From: Variovorax paradoxus
GTDB lineage: Bacteria > Pseudomonadota > Gammaproteobacteria > Burkholderiales > Burkholderiaceae_C
Assembly: GCF_018614875.1 (NCBI RefSeq)
Contig: NZ_JAGGNW010000011.1
Location: 62,001 to 126,000, forward strand
Direction: 5' to 3'
Length of the DNA: 64,000 nt
Position numbers and translations under genes: made by a program. Below the pieces are notes generated by a model. The model saw nothing but the letters and a program-made list of their open reading frames with translations. It made no database searches and was not told the origin of the DNA. Below, in pieces: positions 7,344-15,605 of this stretch (position 1 is the first letter of the stretch; the number at the start of each line of letters is the position of its first letter).

Positions 7344-8723
7344 ATGCATTTGCAGGCACTCAGCCCCGAGCATCGGGCGATCATCCGCGTCTTGATCATC
7401 GGCGTGCTGCTGCCCTTGCTGGACACGACCCTCGTGAACGTCGCGCTTCACGATATCGGCAGACAGTTGGACGCTCCGCTGGCGACGACGCAGTGGGTCA
7501 CTACCGCCTATACGCTGACGGCGGCCAGTATCGTGCCCCTTTCCGCTTGGGCAGCCAACCGCGTAGGCGGCAAGCGACTCTGGCTCGCCAGCCTCACGAC
7601 CTTTCTCGCCGGCACCATCCTCTCGGCCATGGCCTGGAACGTGGCCACGCTGATCCTGGGCCGCGTGATTCAGGGATTGGCCGCGGGTCTCATGATGCCG
7701 GTCATGCAGACAATCCTGGTAAACGCTGTCGGTCAAGAAAGGGCAAAAACCGCATTGGCCGCCATGGCGGTCCCCTCGGTCATCGCCCCGATCCTCGGCC
7801 CCTTGCTGGGAGGGATCGTGCTGCAGCAGGCCGGGTGGCGCGAGATATTCTGGCTCCACGTTCCCATCTGCCTGCTCGGCATCTACCTGGCTGCGCGGCG
7901 CCTGCCAAACGACGGCCCCCTGCCCGATCGGCCAGCCTTCGATGTCCATGGTTTTCTGCTGCTGTGCCCCGGGATGGTACTGACGATGTATGCACTATCG
8001 ACGATGGGAATCGAATGGGGTGGCTTCGCGCACCAGAGCGCTTGGCTCTCAGGTTTTGGAATAAGCCTCATGGTCCTCTTCGCCCTTCACGCCAATCGGT
8101 GGGGATCCCGCGCACTGGTGGACCTGACGCTGTTCAAGCATCTTCGCTTTAGGGCTTCTGCAGGGCTGCTGCTGTTGTCGAGCGTCATCTACTATGGCGG
8201 CTTGCTGCTGCTTCCGCTGTACTTCATCCAGGTCGGCCACTACAGCGCAGAGGCCGCGGGTGCATTGCTCGCGCTTCACGGCGTCGGAACCTTGGTCTCG
8301 CGTCGATACCTGGCACCGCTGTCGCTGCGATGGGGGGATCGCAACGTCGCTTTGGGCGCGATCCTCGCAACGCTGATCGGATCAGGGGCACTCTGCTGGC
8401 CTTTGCTACCGGCACATTCCTACCTGCTCGCCATGGCAATGATCGTGCGAGGAGCAGGCGTTGGCGTCCTGACGATCCAGGCCATGTCTTCCGCGTATGT
8501 CGGTCTGGACCGCCCCAGCATCGCGCACGCCAGTTCTCTGACACGGATGTTCACCCACCTGGGGGCCACGATGGGTGCCGCCGGATCGGTCGCACTCATC
8601 GGCAGTTCCACGATGGGTCATAGCGCTATAGCCTTCGCCAGCGGCTTCGATGCGGCGTTCGTGGGCATGATGGTTGTTGCGCTGCTGTGCGTGGTGCCCG
8701 CATACCGCCTCGGACGCCAATGA
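7344..8723 (+). CDS. MFS multidrug exporter, DHA2 (EmrB/QacA) family
   Basis: A 459-residue major facilitator protein of the 14-helix EmrB/QacA group, a proton-driven exporter in the inner membrane. Motif D1 near the start (PLLDTTLVNVALHDIG), QWVTTAYTL in the second helix and the motif C-like GPLLGGIVLQQAGWREIFWL are all present. The start chosen is the ATG at 7344, because TTGGAGG lies about nine bases upstream; an in-frame ATG at 7293 would add 17 residues but has no ribosome-binding site. It is divergent from an AraC regulator that probably controls it. No EmrA-type adaptor or outer-membrane gene is adjacent. Substrates are unknown. Confidence 0.92.
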   Translation: MHLQALSPEHRAIIRVLIIGVLLPLLDTTLVNVALHDIGRQLDAPLATTQWVTTAYTLTAASIVPLSAWAANRVGGKRLWLASLTTFLAGTILSAMAWNVATLILGRVIQGLAAGLMMPVMQTILVNAVGQERAKTALAAMAVPSVIAPILGPLLGGIVLQQAGWREIFWLHVPICLLGIYLAARRLPNDGPLPDRPAFDVHGFLLLCPGMVLTMYALSTMGIEWGGFAHQSAWLSGFGISLMVLFALHANRWGSRALVDLTLFKHLRFRASAGLLLLSSVIYYGGLLLLPLYFIQVGHYSAEAAGALLALHGVGTLVSRRYLAPLSLRWGDRNVALGAILATLIGSGALCWPLLPAHSYLLAMAMIVRGAGVGVLTIQAMSSAYVGLDRPSIAHASSLTRMFTHLGATMGAAGSVALIGSSTMGHSAIAFASGFDAAFVGMMVVALLCVVPAYRLGRQ

Positions 8724-8853
8724 GGCGGTTAATGCCGCGCGGAGCAAGCAGTACGTCTGTAACCCCGAGGTCAGGGTGCTGAGTCGGCCGGATGCGTCCG
8801 TCTCATTTTGTTGAAAGCGGACTGACTCGACCTGACTTTTCAGGCCGGAAGAT

Positions 8854-9570
8854 TTACGCTTCCGAAAGAGTCGGATCGCTAGAACCGGCAGCGGCGGCGA
8901 GCTGATCGGCCAGCCGATCGACGCTCTGCTCCGCCTTCTGAAGCGACTGCGCGAGTTGCTCGCCGCCGAACTCGTCGCACTCCACCGCGGCCTCGAATAC
9001 CTCGGTGATACCGATGTAGCCGAGGACCGAACGCACGCTGCTCTCGGTGTGGTTGAGGTGCGCGACGCGCCCGCCCGGGTCGTAGCCGTGGTCGCCGCGC
9101 GCACCGAGCAGCACCACGCGCTTGCCCGCGTCCGCCAGCATCGGCCAGTACGGCACCGCACCGCGCGCGCGGTCGAAGCCGAAGGTGCGGCCCACGCGCA
9201 CGATGTTGTCGATCCAGGCCTTGAACTGCGCGGGCACGCTGAAGTTGTACATCGGCAGGCCTACCACGATCAGGTCGGCGCCAACGAGCTGGTCGACCAG
9301 GCGGTCGCTCTCGGCCAGCGCATCGGCCATCCAGGGTTCGCGCTCGGCGGGGGCGGTGAAGGCCGCGTGGATCCAGCGGGCATCGACATGCGCGGGCGGA
9401 TGCCGGCCCACGTCGAGGTAGTCGACGCGGTCGTCGGGCCGAGCCTTGCGCCAGCGCTCGACGAAGCGCGCGGACAGACGGCGCGTGTGGGAGCCATGGG
9501 CATCGATGCCGGAGCGGCCCGGGCGGGCGCTGGCGTCAATGTGAAGAAGGTTCAGGTTTGTGGTGTTCAT
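8854..9570 (-). CDS. FMN-dependent NADH-azoreductase / flavodoxin-fold oxidoreductase
   Basis: A 238-residue flavodoxin-fold protein of the AzoR/NAD(P)H-quinone reductase group, which uses FMN to reduce quinones, azo dyes or nitro compounds. The N-terminal strand NLLHIDASARPGRSGIDAHG with GSHTRRLS forms the FMN phosphate loop. LPMYNFSVPAQFKAWIDNIV is the hallmark FMN-binding segment, and VVLLGARGDHGYDPGGR follows at the next strand. The frame stays open far upstream into the divergent LysR gene, so the start was set at MNTTNL (9570), with MISS (9582) as alternative. Control by the LysR gene at 9671 is likely. Confidence 0.88.
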   Translation of the reverse strand: MNTTNLNLLHIDASARPGRSGIDAHGSHTRRLSARFVERWRKARPDDRVDYLDVGRHPPAHVDARWIHAAFTAPAEREPWMADALAESDRLVDQLVGADLIVVGLPMYNFSVPAQFKAWIDNIVRVGRTFGFDRARGAVPYWPMLADAGKRVVLLGARGDHGYDPGGRVAHLNHTESSVRSVLGYIGITEVFEAAVECDEFGGEQLAQSLQKAEQSVDRLADQLAAAAGSSDPTLSEA

Positions 9571-9597
9571 GGATGAGATCATCTGTTCTGTCTTGTG

Positions 9598-9612
9598 CTG
9601 CCAGAATGGCAG
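9598..9612. promoter_or_regulatory. LysR-type T-N11-A operator between azoreductase and LysR genes
   Basis: CTGCC-AGAAT-GGCAG is a perfect 5-bp inverted repeat with the T-N11-A arrangement (T9599, A9611) typical of LysR binding sites. It sits in the 100-bp gap between the divergent genes starting at 9570 and 9671. Confidence 0.5.
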
Positions 9613-9670
9613 TACAGGACTCGAATCTAGAGACGCAAGCGCATTGCGACAAACGATCATTTCTCCATCG

Positions 9671-10597
9671 ATGAACGAGATTGGCTCATCCATCCGGCAC
9701 CCCCGGCGCCTGCCGCCCCTGCTCTCGCTGCGGGCCTTCGAGGCGGCGGCCGCGCACCTGAGCTTCCAGCGCGCGGCGCTCGAACTTTCAGTGACGCCCT
9801 CGGCCATCAGCCACCAGGTGCGGGCGCTCGAAGACACGCTGGGCCGGCCGCTGTTTCGCCGGCTCACGCGGCAGCTCGCGCTGACGCCCGCGGGCGAGCG
9901 GCTCTTCGACGACCTGCGCGCCGGCTTCGATGCGCTCGAGATGGGTGTCGAAAGGCTGCGCCAACCCGCGGCCTCGCAGGCCGTCACGCTCACCACCAAC
10001 ACCGCCTTCGCGGCACGCTGGGTGCTGCCGCGCATGGCGGCGTTCCGCAAGGCCTGCCCCGGCATCGAGCTGCGGCTGCATGCCAGCGACACGCTGGTCG
10101 ACCTCGCGCGCGGCGGCGCCGACATTGCCGTGCGGTCGGGCAGCGGCAACTGGCCGGGCCTGGTGTCGCGCGAACTGATGCCCGAGCGCTACGCGCCGCT
10201 GTGCAGCCCGATGCTGGGCCTGAATCGCGCGGGCGATCTGCCGAAGCACCAGCTGATCCATTGCGACTGGCAGCCCGGCGCCGCCGCGCCCGCCCTGTGG
10301 CCGCGGTGGTTCAAGGAAGCCGGCATCTCGCCGCCGCCAGGCCGGTCGACGAAGGCCGCGGGCCTGTCGTTCTCGGACGAGACCCACGCCATCCTCGCCG
10401 CGCTCGCGGGCCACGGCGTGGCGCTCTTGAGCCTTACGCTCGCGGCCGAGGAACTACGCAGCGGTGCACTGGTGCAGCCCTTCGGGCCGGCGCTCGACAC
10501 GGGCAGCTACTTTCTCGCGGTGCCGGTCGGTCATGAAGGCGAACCGGCCGTGCGCGCCGTGTGGGAGTGGATTGCTTCCCAGGCTGCGGCCGATTGA
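9671..10597 (+). CDS. LysR-family regulator, GcvA-like
   Basis: A 308-residue LysR regulator. The opening RRLPPLLSLRAFEAAAAHLS, the helix-turn-helix (SFQRAALELSVTPSAISHQV) and LEDTLGRPLFRRLTRQLALT place it in the GcvA subgroup, whose members control glycine cleavage, beta-lactamase or other local targets. The effector domain includes RGGADIAVRSGSGNWPGL. The start at 9671 (MNEIGSS) is chosen because the open frame upstream runs back through the promoter region; no strong ribosome-binding site is visible. It is divergent from the azoreductase gene, its likely target, with a T-N11-A palindrome between them. Repeat copy 2 begins 27 bp after its stop. Confidence 0.9.
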   Translation: MNEIGSSIRHPRRLPPLLSLRAFEAAAAHLSFQRAALELSVTPSAISHQVRALEDTLGRPLFRRLTRQLALTPAGERLFDDLRAGFDALEMGVERLRQPAASQAVTLTTNTAFAARWVLPRMAAFRKACPGIELRLHASDTLVDLARGGADIAVRSGSGNWPGLVSRELMPERYAPLCSPMLGLNRAGDLPKHQLIHCDWQPGAAAPALWPRWFKEAGISPPPGRSTKAAGLSFSDETHAILAALAGHGVALLSLTLAAEELRSGALVQPFGPALDTGSYFLAVPVGHEGEPAVRAVWEWIASQAAAD

Positions 10598-10623
10598 TCC
10601 GGAGCCATGTTGTGGGCGCTGCC

Positions 10624-10864
10624 GTTCTGGGTGCGCTCACGTCGACGGGGTACCTTGCTCCGCGAATGTCCCCCGCCCTTCGGGCTCCTCCTTGATTTCG
10701 CTGCGCAAGGCACCCCATCGACGGGATCGTTGGACAGAGCGGTCGTTGATCAGCGATTCACGAGCAGCGTGCCCTGTGCACAGGGCATCGGGTGCTCCCC
10801 GTTCGCGGAGGGGAGTACCCGGTGGCCTGTGCACGCGCCCTGAACAAGAGCGCCCTGAACAAGA
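10624..10864 (+). repeat. Composite palindromic repeat, copy 2 (palindrome A, linker, deleted palindrome B)
   Basis: The left end GTTCTGGGTGCGC (10624) is a decayed terminal repeat. Palindrome A has arms CGTCGACGGGGTACCTTG (10640-10657) and CAAGGCACCCCATCGACG (10706-10723), pairing at 16 of 18 positions around a 48-nt core (10658-10705) with a GCCC-TTC-GGGC mini-hairpin. A linker related to copy 1 follows (10724-10775). Palindrome B has the same 25-nt arms as copy 1 (10776-10800, 10810-10834), but its core is cut to 9 nt, a 35-nt internal deletion. The right end is a 15-bp tandem duplication of GCGCCCTGAACAAGA (10835-10849, 10850-10864). It fills the gap between the convergent LysR and SDR genes. 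Confidence 0.85.
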
Positions 10865-10879
10865 GCAACAGCGAAACGC

Positions 10880-11785
10880 TCAGCCCGCCCGCAACTGCTC
10901 GCGCAGCTTCTGCCCGATTTCGGGCCGTTCGAGGAACGGATCCGCCGGGTTCGTGCCCAACACGATGTTCTCCATGCGACTGCGCACATTGCCCAGCGCC
11001 TTCGGGTGGCTGAACACGTAGAACTGGTTGTCGCTGATGGCGTCGAACACCTTCGCCGCCACCTCGGCCGCCGTGATCTTGCCGCTGCTCACCGCCTTGT
11101 TGCTCATGGCCTGGCCGATGAGCTGGCTCTTGGTGAGCTCGGCTTCCTTGGGCGCGTTCGGCCGGTTGCGCTCGCTGCTGGTGATGCCCGTGGGCACGAA
11201 GTACGGGCACAAGAGGCTCGCGCCGATCTGGTCGGTGACCAGGTTCAGGTCCTGGTACAGCGTTTCGGTCAGGCTCACCACCGCGGCCTTGGCGGCGTTG
11301 TAGATGCCCATGTTGGGCGGCGTGAGAAGCCCGGCCATGCTGGCGGTGTTGGTGATGTGGCCGCGGTAGCCCGGGTCTTTTGCGGCGGCTTCGAGCATCA
11401 TCGGCGTGAACAGGCGCACGCCGTGGATCACGCCCCACAGGTCCACGCCCAGCACCCACTCCCAGTCGGCCACGGTGTTCTCCCACACCAGCCCGCCCGC
11501 GCCCACGCCGGCGTTGTTGAACACGAAATGCGGCGCGCCGAAGCGTTCCTTCACGGCGGCGGCCAAGGCCTCCATCTGGGCGGCGTTCGACACGTCGACC
11601 TTGCGGGCGAGCACCTGCGCGCCGGCGGCTTCCATTTCGGCCTTCGCCTTGTCGAGCGCGTCCTGCTGCACGTCGACCAGCACGAGGTTCATGCCGCGCG
11701 CGGCGCCGATGCGCGCGCACTCGAGGCCGAAGCCCGAACCCGCGCCGGTGAGTACGGCCGTCTTGCCCTTGAAGTCCTGAATCAT
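10880..11785 (-). CDS. Short-chain dehydrogenase/reductase
   Basis: A 301-residue classical SDR, an NAD(P)-dependent oxidoreductase. The cofactor motif TGAGSGFG (13-20), NNAG (90-93), catalytic Ser149 and Tyr162-x3-Lys166 (IYNAAK) are all visible. The C-terminal extension is longer than in the 250-residue type and carries ITAAEVAAKVFDAISDNQFY, typical of the group often annotated as SDR family oxidoreductases in lipid and steroid clusters. MIQDFKG at 11785 is the start, with AAGGACACCGGCAA upstream as a modest ribosome-binding site. It is the last gene of the long minus-strand lipid cluster. It could act on a hydroxyacyl or other alcohol intermediate; the substrate is unknown. Confidence 0.9.
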   Translation of the reverse strand: MIQDFKGKTAVLTGAGSGFGLECARIGAARGMNLVLVDVQQDALDKAKAEMEAAGAQVLARKVDVSNAAQMEALAAAVKERFGAPHFVFNNAGVGAGGLVWENTVADWEWVLGVDLWGVIHGVRLFTPMMLEAAAKDPGYRGHITNTASMAGLLTPPNMGIYNAAKAAVVSLTETLYQDLNLVTDQIGASLLCPYFVPTGITSSERNRPNAPKEAELTKSQLIGQAMSNKAVSSGKITAAEVAAKVFDAISDNQFYVFSHPKALGNVRSRMENIVLGTNPADPFLERPEIGQKLREQLRAG

Positions 11786-11888
11786 TTGCCGGTGTCCTTC
11801 TTGCGTTGAATGTCTCTGACGTTGAAGGCCCCATTGAAATACGGATCGCGCGCTCGCGCAGTCACGAAGGTTCCCGCCCGGAAGACCC

Positions 11889-12827
11889 TCAGGCCTCCGC
11901 CTTCTTGAGCACGTACCCGATGCGCGGGAAGTGCACATGCACCGTGCCGATGCGCTCGCTGCTGCGCTCCAGCGTGTAGTGCGTGCGCGTGGCGGCCACC
12001 AGCGTGCCGGGGGTTTCCTCCAGGCCGAAGCTCTCGGCGCGGACAGTGACCGCGCTGCCCAGCGCAATGCCGTGGTCGTCCTGGAAGGTGCTGTCGGTCA
12101 GCAAGGTGTGCGGCGTGGCGGCCTTGGCAACGGCAATGGCTTCCTCCGAGCTGAATTTCTCGATCGTTCCATGGCCGATGGCGGCCAGGCGGTCCATCCA
12201 GTCGACGACCGCGGGGGTGAGGTCGAGGATGCCCCGCACCGAGTCGATGCGGCGCGTGTACCAGAGCGGGTGGTACGCGGAGAAGTCGGCAATGCAGGGC
12301 ACTTCGCCCAGCAGGTAGGGCTTGTCGTCGAGCATGTCGGACAGGCGGCGCAGGTACGACTTGTAGGCGCCGGCGGCATCGGCCGGACGCAGCCGAGCCA
12401 TGTTGCCCGCGCTCATCTTGCCGCGGTCTTCGCCGAAGGCCTTGGCGACTTCGGGCGGCGCCTTGGCAAACAGTTCGGCGGCCCCCTTGGGCTGCAGGCT
12501 CCAGGCCATGGCGGCCCAGAACAGCGTGGTGTCGGCCCACTGCGCAAGGATGCGCGACATGCCCTTCTCGGGCTCGGGATACAGCGAGCCCTCGGGCTGC
12601 AGGTGCTCGAGCACGTCGGCGATGAGCGCGCTGTCGCAGTACATGTCGGAGCCGATCTGCAGGAACGGCGTCTTGCGGTAGCCGCCGGTGAGCACCTCCA
12701 CGTCGGGCTTGGGCATGATGGCCGGAACGAGGACGGACTTCCAGGGCAGCTTCTTGGCACCGAGGATGAGGCGCACTTTCTCCGAGAACGGCGAGGTGTT
12801 GTAGTGGTGCAGGATGAGGTCGGCCAT
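11889..12827 (-). CDS. Glutathione S-transferase family protein
   Basis: A 312-residue protein with an N-terminal thioredoxin-like GST domain (LILHHYNTSPFSEKVRLILG; the SPFSEKVR segment holds the glutathione-activating position) and a helical C-terminal domain (LLGEVPCIADFSAYHPLWY). It is longer than a standard 210-residue GST. About 80 residues follow the GST fold (from about TPHTLLTDSTFQDD), with a predicted beta-rich character and no recognised domain. The start at MADLILHH (12827) is preceded by an A-rich region with weak Shine-Dalgarno complementarity. It lies between an SDR and an AidB-like dehydrogenase on the same strand, so it may detoxify a reactive acyl or enone intermediate; that is inference. 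Confidence 0.85.
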   Translation of the reverse strand: MADLILHHYNTSPFSEKVRLILGAKKLPWKSVLVPAIMPKPDVEVLTGGYRKTPFLQIGSDMYCDSALIADVLEHLQPEGSLYPEPEKGMSRILAQWADTTLFWAAMAWSLQPKGAAELFAKAPPEVAKAFGEDRGKMSAGNMARLRPADAAGAYKSYLRRLSDMLDDKPYLLGEVPCIADFSAYHPLWYTRRIDSVRGILDLTPAVVDWMDRLAAIGHGTIEKFSSEEAIAVAKAATPHTLLTDSTFQDDHGIALGSAVTVRAESFGLEETPGTLVAATRTHYTLERSSERIGTVHVHFPRIGYVLKKAEA

Positions 12828-12864
12828 GTGCTGTTTCCCGTGAGTGCTTGCTTGACTGTTGTGC

Positions 12865-14523
12865 TCAGAGCGGCTGCGCGCGCTCGATGATGGAATCGAA
12901 ATCCGCGCGCGCGCCCAGTGTGCCAAAGACGTTGCCCCAGTCGCCGCCCAGGCGCGATGCGCAGAAGGCGTCGGCGACGGCCGGCGGCGCGGTCTGCGCA
13001 AGCAGTGAAGCCTGCACCGCCAGGGCCACGTCCTGCGCCAGCCGGCGCGCCTCGGCCTCGGAGGCCATGGCCTCGATGCGTGCCGGCAGCGCGTCGGCCA
13101 GGCGGTCGAGCGCCGCATGCTGGCCGCGCGCCGGCGCCAGTTCCTTGGTCAATGCGGCCACCGCATCGCCCTTGCGCAGGCCGCGCAGCAGGTCGAGCGC
13201 CATGATGTTGCCGGCACCTTCCCAGATGGAGTTGAGCGGCATCTCGCGGTAGATGCGCGCCATGATGCCTTCGCCGCCCTCTTCCACATAGCCGTTGCCG
13301 CCGAGGCATTCCATGGCTTCCTGCGCGAAGTGGCTGCCGCGCTTGCAGATCCAGAACTTGGCGACCGGCGTGAGCAGGCGCGCCATCAGGCGCTCGTGCT
13401 CGTCGGCCTGATGGTCGAAGGGGCGCGCGAGGCGAATGGCCAGCGCGGTCGAGGCTTCGCTTTCGAGGGCAAGGTCGGCCAGCACGTTCTTCATGAGCGG
13501 CTGCCCGATCAGTGGCATGCCGAAGGCCTTGCGCTGGCTGGCGTGGTTGAGCGCGATGCTCAACGCCTGCCGCATCAGGCCGCTGGTGCCCAGCGCGCAG
13601 TCGAGCCGGGTCATGGTGCCCATCTCGAGGATCTGCGGAATGCCGCGCCCTTCTTCGCCCACGAGCCATGCGCTGGCACCGTGGAACTCGACCTCGGAAC
13701 TGGCGTTGGCCTTGTTGCCGAGCTTGTCCTTCAGGCGCTGGATGTGGATGGCGTTGCGCGCGCCCTCCCCCATCCATTCCGGCAGCACCCGCGGCAGGAA
13801 GAAGCAGCTCAGCCCGGCGGGCGCCTGCGCGAGCACCAGGAAGGCATCGCACATCGGCGCCGAGAAGAACCACTTGTGGCCGGTGATCGCGTAGCGCTCG
13901 CCCCAGGCGTCGCTGCCGTCGCGCACGGCCTGCGTGGTGTTGGCGCGCACGTCGGAACCGCCCTGCTTCTCGGTCATGCCCATGCCCATGGTCACGCCGG
14001 GCTTGTCCTTGAACGAAGCAAGCGCCGGGTCGTACCAGAGGCTGCCGAGCTTCGGGCCCCAGTCGGCATACACGGCGGCATTGCCGCGCAGCGCGGGCGT
14101 TGCGGCGTAGGTCATCGAGACGGGGCAAAGGATCGACGGCTCCAGCTCGGTGAAGAGCATGAAGCCTGCCGCGCGCAGCACGTGGGGCGAGGCCGAGGTG
14201 CCTGTCCAGGGCGTGCCGTGCAGGCCCGCACCTACCGCGGCGGCCATGAGAATGTGATAGCTCGGATGAAACTCCACCTCGTCGATCCGCCGCCCGAAGC
14301 GGTCGTGCGTGTGAAGTTCGGGCGGGTGCGTGTTGGCGAGCCGCGCATGCGCCTGCATCTCGGCCGAGCCGATGGTGACCCCCAGCTCCTGCAACTGCGC
14401 CACCTGCAGCTGCGGCGCATTGAACTTCAATGCATCGCGCAGCGGCCGGTTGGTTTCGAACAGGTTGTAGTCCACCAGCGGCTCGGGCTGGTTGAACACC
14501 TCGTGCGTGCCAGCATTCTTCAT
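12865..14523 (-). CDS. AidB-like acyl-CoA dehydrogenase
   Basis: A 552-residue acyl-CoA dehydrogenase superfamily protein close to AidB, which in E. coli is a 541-residue tetrameric flavoprotein of the alkylation response. The N-terminus THEVFNQPEPLVDYNLFETN is the AidB-type leader, GMTEKQGGSDVRANTT is the FAD/substrate loop, and ECLGGNGYVEEGG with IYREMPLNSIWEGAGNIMAL marks the C-terminal FAD half. CGGAGG seven bases before the ATG at 14523 decides the start over an in-frame ATG at 14544. The gene lies among lipid-degradation genes rather than DNA repair genes, so a metabolic dehydrogenase role is as likely as a protective one. Confidence 0.9.
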   Translation of the reverse strand: MKNAGTHEVFNQPEPLVDYNLFETNRPLRDALKFNAPQLQVAQLQELGVTIGSAEMQAHARLANTHPPELHTHDRFGRRIDEVEFHPSYHILMAAAVGAGLHGTPWTGTSASPHVLRAAGFMLFTELEPSILCPVSMTYAATPALRGNAAVYADWGPKLGSLWYDPALASFKDKPGVTMGMGMTEKQGGSDVRANTTQAVRDGSDAWGERYAITGHKWFFSAPMCDAFLVLAQAPAGLSCFFLPRVLPEWMGEGARNAIHIQRLKDKLGNKANASSEVEFHGASAWLVGEEGRGIPQILEMGTMTRLDCALGTSGLMRQALSIALNHASQRKAFGMPLIGQPLMKNVLADLALESEASTALAIRLARPFDHQADEHERLMARLLTPVAKFWICKRGSHFAQEAMECLGGNGYVEEGGEGIMARIYREMPLNSIWEGAGNIMALDLLRGLRKGDAVAALTKELAPARGQHAALDRLADALPARIEAMASEAEARRLAQDVALAVQASLLAQTAPPAVADAFCASRLGGDWGNVFGTLGARADFDSIIERAQPL

Positions 14524-14564
14524 ACAGAACCTCCGATGGACCAATTCCAGAGGGGAGCTTAAGC

Positions 14565-15581
14565 CTAGATCAGTTTGACGAGTTGCTTGCCGAAATTCTT
14601 GCCCTTGAGCAAACCCAGGAAGGCTTCAGGGGCGGATTCGATGCCTTGCGCAATCGACTCGCGCGGCTTGAGTTTGCCAGTGCCGACCAGCGCGCCGAGT
14701 TCGGCCAGCGCCTCGGGCCACACCTCCATGTGCTCGCTCACGATGAAGCCTTCGATCTTCATGCGGTTGATGAGGATCAGCGCCGGGTTCGCGAGCGGCA
14801 GCGGCTGGCCATCGTAGCCCGCGATCATTCCGCACAGTGCCACGCGCGCAAAGGCATTGGCACGCAGCAGCACGGCGTCGAAGATGTAGCCGCCCACGTT
14901 CTCGAAGTAGCCGTCGATGCCGTTAGTGCACGCTGCCTTGAGCGCGGCGCTCATGCTCTTCACGTCGGGATGCTGGCGGTAGTCGATGCAGGCGTCGAAG
15001 CCGAGCTCGTCGGTCACGTACTTGCACTTGTCCGGGCCGCCCGCAATGCCCACCACGCGGCAGCCGCGCGCCTTGGCCAGTGCACCGAAGGCGCTGCCGA
15101 CGGCGCCGCTGGCGGCCGTGACGACCATCGTCTCGCCGGCCTTCGGCGCAATGATCTTCACCAAGCCGTACCAGGCCGTGACGCCCGGCATGCCGACCGC
15201 GCCCAGGTAGTGCGACAGCGGCACATGCGTGGTGTCGACCTTCTTCAGCGCACCGGGCTGCGAGGCATCGACCACGCTGTATTCCTGCCAGCCGCCGAAG
15301 CCCACCACCTTGTCGCCGACCCCGTACTTGGGATGCTTGCTCTCGACCACTTCGCCAGCCGCTCCGCCCTGCATCACCTGCCCCAGCGGCTGCGGCTGGG
15401 CGTAGCTCTTGGAATCGTTCATGCGCCCGCGCATGTACGGGTCGAGGCTCATGTAGTGGTGGCGCACCAGCACCTGGTTGTCGGCCAGCGCGGGCGTCTC
15501 GGTGGTCACGAGCTTGAAGTTGCCGGCAACCGCTTCGCCGTCGGGGCGGTTGTCGAGGTGGATCTGCTTGTTCGTGGGCAT
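14565..15581 (-). CDS. NADP-dependent MDR oxidoreductase (CurA/LTB4-dehydrogenase type)
   Basis: A 338-residue zinc-independent medium-chain reductase of the prostaglandin reductase/curcumin reductase group, which reduces the double bond of enones with NADPH. Family marks are SLDPYMRGRMNDSKSY near the N-terminus, GMPGVTAWYGL, the nucleotide loop AASGAVGS and YFENVGG. No zinc-binding cysteine cluster is present, as expected. It sits between the AidB-like dehydrogenase and a hotdog thioesterase, all minus strand. In this setting it could reduce alpha,beta-unsaturated intermediates or detoxify enones; that is inference. Confidence 0.92.
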   Translation of the reverse strand: MPTNKQIHLDNRPDGEAVAGNFKLVTTETPALADNQVLVRHHYMSLDPYMRGRMNDSKSYAQPQPLGQVMQGGAAGEVVESKHPKYGVGDKVVGFGGWQEYSVVDASQPGALKKVDTTHVPLSHYLGAVGMPGVTAWYGLVKIIAPKAGETMVVTAASGAVGSAFGALAKARGCRVVGIAGGPDKCKYVTDELGFDACIDYRQHPDVKSMSAALKAACTNGIDGYFENVGGYIFDAVLLRANAFARVALCGMIAGYDGQPLPLANPALILINRMKIEGFIVSEHMEVWPEALAELGALVGTGKLKPRESIAQGIESAPEAFLGLLKGKNFGKQLVKLI

Positions 15582-15605
15582 GGATGTCTCCGGGTGTGGG
15601 TTGGT

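Noticed and set aside
8854..10149. 431-residue version of the azoreductase
   Set aside because: The extra N-terminus is antisense to the LysR gene and crosses the promoter region; the flavodoxin fold begins at MNTTNL.
12865..14523. aidB as proof of an adaptive DNA-alkylation response
   Set aside because: No ada, alkA or alkB gene is present. The neighbours are lipid enzymes, so the name AidB-like describes sequence only.
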